In this document: positions 1 through 5,060 of the stretch, one piece after another
Layout of the letters: each line of letters starts with the position of its first letter
Position numbering within the stretch: position 1 is the stretch's first letter
Origin: Flavobacteriaceae bacterium UBA1115
GTDB taxonomy: Bacteria > Bacteroidota > Bacteroidia > Flavobacteriales > Flavobacteriaceae
NCBI GenBank assembly: GCA_002313325.1
Contig: DCBE01000050.1
Span: forward strand, 1 to 5,060
Direction: 5' to 3'
Length of the DNA: 5,060 nt
Notes under the pieces: generated by a model
Seen by the model: the letters and a program-made list of their open reading frames with translations, nothing else
What the model was told of the DNA's origin: nothing
Databases searched by the model: none
Translations under genes and position numbers: made by a program

Positions 1-1217
1 TAGAGGTATGCCGCATGCGAAACATTCCCATCATTGTATTCATCAACAAATTAGACCGAGAAGGAAAAGATGCCTTTGACTTGTTGGACGAAGTAGAACA
101 AAAACTTAGTCTTACCACAGTACCGCTAAGCTTTCCAATAGGCATGGGCTACGATTTTCAAGGGATTTACAACCTCTGGAACGAGAATATTCGCCTTTTT
201 GAAGGAAAGCAAAAAACTACCATTAGCCAAAGCAATCTCATCGAAAACATCGATGACCCTGCACTGGAAAAAGCCATTGGTTCAAGCGCCAAAGAAACCC
301 TTTTGGAAGAATTGGAGTTAGTGCGCGAGGTCTACCCTAGTTTTAATCATGAAGCCTATTTAGCTGGCGACCAACAGCTGGTATTTTTTGGCTCAGCGTT
401 AAATAATTTTGGGGTTCAAGAATTGTTGGACTGCTTTGTTGATATTGCACCGCCTCCCCTAGCGAAAGATAGTGAAGAGCGTACCATTGCTCCAGATGAG
501 GAAGCCTTTTCAGGCTTTGTTTTTAAGATACACGCCAATATGGATCCGAAGCATCGAGATCGTTTGGCCTTTGTGAAAATTGTTTCGGGAACTTTTACTC
601 GGAATGTGCCCTATTTACATGTACGCCTGAACAAAAAATTAAAGTTTAGTAGTCCTAATGCCTTTTTTGCTGATAAAAAAGAAATTATAGATATCTCCTA
701 TCCCGGTGACATAGTGGGGCTTCACGATACGGGTAATTTTAAGATTGGCGATACATTAACTTCAGGGGAGCAAATTCATTTTAGAGGAATTCCGAGCTTT
801 TCCCCAGAACACTTTAGGTATATCAATAATTTAGACCCCATGAAAGCCAAGCAGCTAAACAAAGGCATCGACCAACTGATGGACGAGGGGGTTGCGCAAT
901 TATTTACACTAGAACTCAACGGTCGAAAGGTTGTGGGAACGGTAGGTGCGCTACAGTTTGACGTCATTCAATACCGACTAGAACATGAGTACGGTGCCAG
1001 TTGTAAGTACGAGAACCTCAACGTGCATAAGGCTTGTTGGGTAGATGTAAAAGCAGGTGGTGAAGAAGACTTTGCAGGATTTAAACAAACAAAATCCAAA
1101 TTTTTGGCCAAAGACAAACAAGGAAAGTTGGTGTTTTTGGCAGATTCGGCCTTTTCGCTTCAAATGACACAGCGCAAATACCCGGGTGTAATGTTCCGCG
1201 CTACATCGGAGTTTTAG
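1..1217 (+). CDS. prfC: Peptide chain release factor 3 (RF3), 5'-truncated by window edge
   Basis: RF3 is a translational GTPase that ejects RF1/RF2 from the ribosome after peptide release. The frame is already open at the left edge (codons from base 3 read EVCR before the ATG at 15), and this matches an internal stretch of RF3, so the ATG at 15 is not the start. The window holds 404 codons of the family's usual 530 or so; the P-loop and both switch regions lie outside. Visible here are the G4 motif NKLD (nt 45-56), the G5-like SAL in VFFGSALNNFG (near nt 393), the RF3 signature ANMDPKHRDR (nt 534-563), the domain II stretch YPGDIVGLHDTG, and the C-terminal domain with GALQFDVIQYRLEHEYG and the terminal KYPGVMFR. 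The order and spacing follow E. coli RF3, which separates it from EF-G, TypA and LepA. The frame is intact to the TAG at 1215-1217. The gene converges on the rpoC block and its promoter is not in view. Confidence 0.97.
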   Translation, partial: EVCRMRNIPIIVFINKLDREGKDAFDLLDEVEQKLSLTTVPLSFPIGMGYDFQGIYNLWNENIRLFEGKQKTTISQSNLIENIDDPALEKAIGSSAKETLLEELELVREVYPSFNHEAYLAGDQQLVFFGSALNNFGVQELLDCFVDIAPPPLAKDSEERTIAPDEEAFSGFVFKIHANMDPKHRDRLAFVKIVSGTFTRNVPYLHVRLNKKLKFSSPNAFFADKKEIIDISYPGDIVGLHDTGNFKIGDTLTSGEQIHFRGIPSFSPEHFRYINNLDPMKAKQLNKGIDQLMDEGVAQLFTLELNGRKVVGTVGALQFDVIQYRLEHEYGASCKYENLNVHKACWVDVKAGGEEDFAGFKQTKSKFLAKDKQGKLVFLADSAFSLQMTQRKYPGVMFRATSEF

Positions 1218-1414
1218 CCTTTTTTATAACTTGCCAAAAAACAAATTCCAAATCTATTCTAGTAGCATGAAAAACCTATTACACATTCCTGCGTAGACAG
1301 CAAGCAAGCCATTTTTAGGCCAAATTTTGCCATACATTTACCAAATAATGGTACCTATAACCGCCCTATACAAACGATATTAGAACATAATACTACGAAA
1401 ACTATATACAACAA

Positions 1415-1445
1415 AGTCTAAACCGCATCAAATCGGTGTTTAGCT
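1415..1445. repeat. Imperfect hairpin in the convergent gap
   Basis: CTAAAC (1418-1423) pairs with GTTTAG (1438-1443), and the stem can extend outwards by AG/CT with one bulged T (1417). An alternative pairing joins CTAA plus ACCG to CGGT plus TTAG with a two-base bulge. There is no T-run on the + strand side. On the - strand it is followed by ACTTTGTTG, which is only weakly U-rich. It may be a back-up terminator or an mRNA 3'-end stabiliser for the leftward rpoC transcript, or it may be chance in AT-rich DNA. Confidence 0.35.
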
Positions 1446-1460
1446 CAAACGTTACTACAT

Positions 1461-1490
1461 AAAAAAACCGCAAAAAAGTGGGGTTTTGTT
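1461..1490 (-). terminator. Putative intrinsic terminator of the rpoC-DUF3467 transcript, possibly bidirectional
   Basis: On the - strand, a few bases after the DUF3467 stop, AAAACC (complement of 1482-1487) pairs with GGTTTT (complement of 1464-1469). One C-C mismatch and one more C-G pair lie inside, around a T-rich loop, and the stem runs into seven Ts (complement of 1461-1467). The G+C content of the stem is modest, so it would be a weak terminator. Read on the + strand the same hairpin ends in TTTTGTTT, so it could also stop transcription arriving from prfC. Position and the A-stem-T layout support the call; I could not compute folding energy. Confidence 0.6.
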
Positions 1491-1493
1491 TGG

Positions 1494-1805
1494 TTAGGCT
1501 TCTCCAGTTGGGCCAAAATTAAGCGGAATGGGCGGTTGCTCATAGTCCTTAATTTCGCCGTGTGCCCCTTCAAATCGTTGAACGTTTTCGCCCAAGGCCT
1601 TTAAAAAACGCTTAGCGTGCTGTGGTGTCAAAATAATACGCGAACGCACTTTTGCCTTTGGCGCACCAGGCATGATATTGATAAAATCTACCACAAACTC
1701 AGAGGCAGAATGATTGATAATTGCCAAGTTTGAATAGATTCCTTGTGCCGTTTCCGGATCAAGTTCAATATTGATGCTACCGTCCTTTTTTGTCTTGTCG
1801 CTCAT
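1494..1805 (-). CDS. DUF3467 family protein of unknown function, last gene of the rpoC transcript
   Basis: This complete 103-residue protein has no known biochemical role. It looks cytosolic: there is no signal peptide, membrane segment or cysteine. It opens with a charged, probably flexible tail (MSDKTKKDG). A strand-rich core follows, containing IYSNLAIINHSASEFVVDFI and NIMPGAPKAKVRSRIILTP, then a helix QHAKRFLKALGENVQRFE, and a short proline-rich tail ending in IPLNFGPTGEA. The combination of a SEFVVDF-type strand, a PG turn and the TPQHAKRFLKAL helix is what I recognise as DUF3467, a family of about 100 residues. The family name is from memory, not from a search. Its ATG (1803-1805) overlaps the rpoC TAA, and no Shine-Dalgarno sequence precedes it, so translation probably depends on ribosomes ending rpoC. 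Such genes commonly follow rpoC in Bacteroidota, which hints at a link to transcription, but that is inference from position only. Confidence 0.9.
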   Translation of the reverse strand: MSDKTKKDGSINIELDPETAQGIYSNLAIINHSASEFVVDFINIMPGAPKAKVRSRIILTPQHAKRFLKALGENVQRFEGAHGEIKDYEQPPIPLNFGPTGEA

Positions 1806-1807
1806 TA
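1803..1807 (-). promoter_or_regulatory. TAATG stop-start overlap coupling rpoC to the DUF3467 gene
   Basis: On the - strand the bases read TAATG: TAA ends rpoC and ATG starts the next gene, sharing the A at 1805. The upstream bases (AAGTGCTGATATC) hold no clear purine-rich ribosome binding site, which is usual for Bacteroidota. The arrangement implies one mRNA and probably termination-reinitiation coupling. That would tie DUF3467 output to completed rpoC translation. Confidence 0.75.
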
Positions 1808-4800
1808 GATATCAGCACTTAAGGATTTTTCAGCTTTTAATGCTTCATACTCGTCCGTAAAGCCTACAATAATGTCATTATACGCACGGTTACCCGTACC
1901 TGCTGGAATTTTATGTCCTACAATTACATTTTCTTTCAAACCCTCCAAGGTATCTAACTTACCTGCTACTGCAGCTTCGTTCAACACTTTAGTTGTCTCT
2001 TGGAATGATGCAGCCGAAATAAACGACTTGGTCTGTAGTGATGCTCTTGTGATACCCTGTAGGATTGGTGTTGCTGTAGCATTTACGGCATCACGTGCTT
2101 CCACGAGGTTTTTATCTTCTCGTTTGAGCAATGAATTTTCGTCGCGTAGTTGACGTGCAGTGATAATTTGACCTGCTTTCAGGTTTTCAGAGTCACCCAC
2201 TTCAAGTACAACTTTCTGACCAAATAAGGCATCGTTTTCAGCGATAAAGTCTGACTTGTGAACCAACTGATTTTCTAGGAAGGTCGTATCACCAGAGTCC
2301 TCAACACGTACTTTACGCATCATCTGACGAACAACAACTTCAAAGTGTTTATCGTTGATTTTTACCCCTTGTAAACGATATACTTCCTGTACTTCATTTA
2401 CCAAATACTGCTGTACAGCAGATGGACCTTTAATAGACAAGATGTCGTTTGGTGTAATAGCACCGTCTGACAACGGCATACCCGCTTTTACAAAGTCATT
2501 TTCCTGCACCAGTATCTGATTAGAAAGCTTTACAAGGTACTTCTTGATGCTGCCTGTTCTAGATTCTACGATGATTTCTCGGTTACCACGCTTGATTTTT
2601 CCAAACGTAACAACACCATCAATTTCAGAAACAACAGCTGGGTTGGACGGGTTACGTGCTTCGAAAAGCTCAGTAACTCGAGGCAAACCACCCGTAATAT
2701 CTCCTGATTTTGCAGATTTACGTGGAATTTTAATAAGAATTTTTCCGTTTTCAATCTTTTCACCATCATCCACCATGATGTGGGCACCAACCGGAAGGTT
2801 GTAAGACTGTAAGGTTTTGCCTTTCTTGTCCTTAATCAATAAGGTCGGAATCACTTTTTTGTTTCTAGATTCAGAAATGACCTTTTCTTGGAAACCTGTT
2901 TGTTCGTCAATCTCAACTTGGAAAGTAACCCCTTGCTCAATATTTTCGTATCCAATAACGCCCGAGAATTCAGAGATGATAACCCCGTTGTATGGATCCC
3001 ATTGACAGATTAAGTCGTCGGCCATGATTTTTTGTCCATCTTTGACGAAGATAAATGAACCGTAAGGGATGATGTTGGTACTCAACACAATTCCTGTGTT
3101 CTTATCCACCAATTTGATTTCTGAAGTTCGGGAAATTACAATCTTAACAGCATTGCCGTCTTTGTCTTTACCGTCAACTGTCTTAAGTTCCTCAATTTCA
3201 GCAACCCCATCAAAACGCGCTACCAATTTGTTTTCCTCAGAAATGTTTCCTGCGATACCTCCAACATGGAAGGTACGCAGTGTAAGCTGTGTACCAGGCT
3301 CCCCAATAGATTGAGCAGCAATAACACCAACAGACTCACCCTGCTGTACCATTTTTCCGTTAGCTAGGTTACGTCCATAACAATTGGCACAAATACCTTT
3401 TTGAGCCTCACATGTCAGAGGCGAGCGCACTTCAACACTTTCTAGTGGAGAATTTTCAATTACCTTAGCATGTTCTTCTTCAATTAGCGCTCCTGCAGGA
3501 ACTAAAACCTCAGCAGTTAGTGGGTGAATTACGTCATGTAAAGAAACACGTCCAACAATGCGTTCAGCGATAGACTCAACGACTTCTTCGTTTTTCTTAA
3601 GCGCTGAAACGGATAGTCCACGAAGTGTACCACAGTCTACCGTGTTTACGATAACGTCTTGTGCAACGTCGTGCAAACGACGAGTCAAGTAACCTGCATC
3701 TGCTGTTTTTAAAGCCGTATCTGCTAGTCCCTTGCGCGCACCGTGTGTCGAGATAAAGTATTCTAAAATCGATAATCCTTCTTTAAAGTTAGAAAGAATC
3801 GGGTTTTCAATAATCTCGCCACCACCAGCATTTGATTTTTTAGGCTTAGCCATCAAACCACGCATACCAGTCAATTGACGAATTTGCTCTTTAGAACCAC
3901 GAGCACCAGAATCCAACATCATAAATACTGAGTTAAATCCTTGTTGGTCTTCGCTAATTCGCTTCATAGCGAGTTCTGTAAGCATTGCATTGGTAGAAGT
4001 CCAAATATCAATTACCTGATTGTAACGTTCATTATTGGTTATAAGGCCCATGTTGTAGTTGGTAATTATACCATCTACTTGATCATTGGCTTGATCAATA
4101 AGTTCTGTCTTTTCTTTAGGTATGATAATATCACCAAGACTAAAGGACAATCCGCCTTTGAATGCAAAAGAGAAGCCCATGTCTTTAATCTTATCCAAGA
4201 AATTAGCAGTTTCTGGAACGCTAGTTACTTTTAAAATATCACCAATAATACCACGAAGTGATTTTTTGGTCAATACCTGATTGATATAACCTGCATTTTC
4301 AGGAACATGTTGATTAAATAAAATACGCCCAACAGTTGTATCAATGATTTGATATACAAGTGCGCCTTTGTCGTTAAAGTCTTTGGCGCGAATTTTGACC
4401 ATTGCATTAAGATCTACCTTGCCTTCATTGAAAGCAATGTTTACCTCATCTGCACTGTAAAATTTCAAACCTTCGCCTAAAACCTTACTGTCTTTAGTCG
4501 ATTTTCTTGCCTTGGTCATGTAGTATAACCCAAGTACCATATCCTGTGATGGAACCGTAATCGGAGATCCATTTGCAGGGTTAAGAATGTTGTGCGATGC
4601 CAACATAAGCAACTGCGCTTCCAAAATAGCCTCTGGGCCTAGTGGTAAGTGCACTGCCATTTGATCGCCGTCAAAATCGGCGTTAAAGGCCGTACACGCT
4701 AGTGGGTGAAGCTGAATTGCTTTTCCTTCAATCAACTTAGGCTGGAAGGCTTGGATACCCAAACGGTGAAGCGTAGGAGCTCGATTCAGTAGTACTGGAT

Positions 4801-5060
4801 GTCCTTTAAGCACATTCTCTAAAATATCCCAAACTACAGGCTCGCGTTTGTCAATAATTTTCTTGGCTGACTTAACCGTTTTTACAATACCACGCTCAAT
4901 AAGCTTGCGAATGATAAACGGTTTGTAGAGTTCGGCTGCCATATTTTTAGGCAATCCACACTCGTATAACTTAAGCTCAGGTCCAACTACAATTACCGAA
5001 CGTGCAGAATAGTCAACACGTTTTCCAAGTAAGTTTTGACGGAAACGACCTTGCTTACCT
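1805..5060 (-). CDS. rpoC: DNA-directed RNA polymerase subunit beta', 5'-truncated by window edge
   Basis: Beta' supplies the catalytic magnesium site of RNA polymerase. The frame is open to the right edge (first full codon at 5059, reading GKQGRFRQNLLGKRVDYSAR, the switch-2 region), so the TTG at 4954 is internal. The window holds 1,084 codons. By alignment from memory about 332 residues are missing: N-terminal zinc finger, clamp, lid and rudder. Seen in order, in window residues: LLNRAPTLHRLG; the active-site loop NADFDGDQMA at 126-135 (nt 4655-4684), with the three Asp matching E. coli D460/D462/D464; the F-loop with a six-residue extension; the bridge helix at about 431-466 (nt 3662-3769); the second zinc site Cys 476, 550, 557 and 560, with the same spacing as E. 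coli 814/888/895/898; the trigger-loop helix LTLRTFHVGG with its catalytic-type His at 598 (nt 3266-3268); an SI3 insertion of about 180 residues; then DITGGLPRVTELFEARNP and the conserved C-terminal SFISAASFQETTKVL and GLKENVIVGHKIPAGTG. The frame is intact to the TAA at 1805-1807. Confidence 0.99.
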   Translation of the reverse strand, partial: GKQGRFRQNLLGKRVDYSARSVIVVGPELKLYECGLPKNMAAELYKPFIIRKLIERGIVKTVKSAKKIIDKREPVVWDILENVLKGHPVLLNRAPTLHRLGIQAFQPKLIEGKAIQLHPLACTAFNADFDGDQMAVHLPLGPEAILEAQLLMLASHNILNPANGSPITVPSQDMVLGLYYMTKARKSTKDSKVLGEGLKFYSADEVNIAFNEGKVDLNAMVKIRAKDFNDKGALVYQIIDTTVGRILFNQHVPENAGYINQVLTKKSLRGIIGDILKVTSVPETANFLDKIKDMGFSFAFKGGLSFSLGDIIIPKEKTELIDQANDQVDGIITNYNMGLITNNERYNQVIDIWTSTNAMLTELAMKRISEDQQGFNSVFMMLDSGARGSKEQIRQLTGMRGLMAKPKKSNAGGGEIIENPILSNFKEGLSILEYFISTHGARKGLADTALKTADAGYLTRRLHDVAQDVIVNTVDCGTLRGLSVSALKKNEEVVESIAERIVGRVSLHDVIHPLTAEVLVPAGALIEEEHAKVIENSPLESVEVRSPLTCEAQKGICANCYGRNLANGKMVQQGESVGVIAAQSIGEPGTQLTLRTFHVGGIAGNISEENKLVARFDGVAEIEELKTVDGKDKDGNAVKIVISRTSEIKLVDKNTGIVLSTNIIPYGSFIFVKDGQKIMADDLICQWDPYNGVIISEFSGVIGYENIEQGVTFQVEIDEQTGFQEKVISESRNKKVIPTLLIKDKKGKTLQSYNLPVGAHIMVDDGEKIENGKILIKIPRKSAKSGDITGGLPRVTELFEARNPSNPAVVSEIDGVVTFGKIKRGNREIIVESRTGSIKKYLVKLSNQILVQENDFVKAGMPLSDGAITPNDILSIKGPSAVQQYLVNEVQEVYRLQGVKINDKHFEVVVRQMMRKVRVEDSGDTTFLENQLVHKSDFIAENDALFGQKVVLEVGDSENLKAGQIITARQLRDENSLLKREDKNLVEARDAVNATATPILQGITRASLQTKSFISAASFQETTKVLNEAAVAGKLDTLEGLKENVIVGHKIPAGTGNRAYNDIIVGFTDEYEALKAEKSLSADI
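2712..3256 (-). other. SI3-type lineage-specific insertion within the RpoC trigger loop
   Basis: Between the two halves of the trigger loop (FHVGG, ending at nt 3257, and DITGGLPRV, starting at nt 2701) lie about 180 residues absent from beta' proteins with an uninterrupted trigger loop. The segment contains repeated short strand-rich motifs such as IIPYGSFIFVKDGQKI and LPVGAHIMVDDGEKI, which resemble each other. This fits the sandwich-barrel hybrid motif repeats known from E. coli SI3. By my count it is about 8 residues shorter than the E. coli insertion. It affects trigger-loop movement, pausing and cleavage in E. coli; the same role here is inference. Confidence 0.8.

Larger units (their letters stand above)
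1218..1493. other. Non-coding gap between convergent prfC and DUF3467 genes
   Basis: This 276-base AT-rich stretch lies between two converging stop codons. I found no convincing coding frame, tRNA or recognisable structured RNA in it. It contains a terminator-like hairpin at about 1461-1490, a second imperfect hairpin at about 1415-1445 and a small 5-bp inverted repeat at 1339-1353 (TACCA, AATAA loop, TGGTA). A T-run directly after the prfC stop (1220-1225) has no stem in front of it, so I see no strong dedicated prfC terminator close to that gene. Confidence 0.8.

Noticed and set aside
15..17. ATG at 15 as the start of the first gene
   Set aside because: The frame is open upstream to the edge, and those codons (EVCR) match the RF3 sequence just before the G4 motif. 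The true start is outside the window.
1220..1225. T-run just after the prfC stop as an intrinsic terminator
   Set aside because: I could find no stable GC-rich stem immediately upstream, so a T-run alone does not support the call.
1249..1256. TAGATTTG on the - strand, matching the Bacteroidota -7 pattern TAnnTTTG
   Set aside because: There is no matching TTTG-type -33 element at the right distance, and it would only drive antisense transcription into prfC. One such match is expected by chance in AT-rich DNA.
1307..1334. GCC/GGC-containing short palindromes as a hairpin or small RNA
   Set aside because: The pairings are 3-6 bp with bulges and no T-run, within what AT-rich spacer gives by chance.
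1339..1353. Inverted repeat TACCA-AATAA-TGGTA as an operator
   Set aside because: The stem is only 5 bp, there is no nearby promoter, and it lies between two gene ends, where an operator would have nothing to control.
3941..4234. A 97-codon open frame on the + strand opposite rpoC
   Set aside because: It lies entirely antisense to conserved beta' coding sequence, resembles no family I know and has no separate start signals. The other short antisense frames at 1872-2153, 2544-2804, 2817-3005 and 3069-3314 are rejected for the same reason, as are the - strand frames at 776-967 and 978-1163 opposite prfC.
4952..4954. TTG at 4954 as the start of a 1,049-residue protein
   Set aside because: The same frame continues to the right edge with strongly conserved beta' sequence (switch 2 region), so this TTG is an internal leucine codon.

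Overview
This is an ordinary housekeeping stretch of a Bacteroidota chromosome, and I see no new biological system in it. It holds two convergent gene blocks around a 276-base non-coding gap. The phylum call rests on three things: RpoC carries a phylum-style F-loop extension (after MAKP) together with the large SI3 insertion; a DUF3467 gene sits directly behind rpoC; and there is no Shine-Dalgarno sequence at the one visible gene start. A flavobacterial-type lineage is likely, but I cannot place the genus.

Layout. Positions 1-1217 (+ strand) hold the last 404 codons of prfC, peptide chain release factor 3; the first 125 or so codons lie left of the window. Positions 1218-1493 are non-coding and contain one fair terminator-like hairpin (about 1461-1490) and a second hairpin (about 1415-1445). 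Positions 1494-1805 (- strand) hold a complete 103-residue DUF3467 protein. Positions 1805-5060 (- strand) hold the last 1,084 codons of rpoC, the RNA polymerase beta' subunit; roughly the first 330 residues lie beyond the right edge.

How the genes relate. rpoC and the DUF3467 gene overlap by one base (TAATG), so they are almost certainly co-transcribed and probably translationally coupled. By family precedent they would form the end of an rpoB-rpoC operon, whose promoter is outside the window. prfC is transcribed towards them as a separate unit. RF3 recycles class-I release factors at translation termination, and beta' is the catalytic half of the transcription machinery. Nothing visible links them except position. 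The most interesting item is the uncharacterised DUF3467 protein, because of its tight coupling to rpoC.
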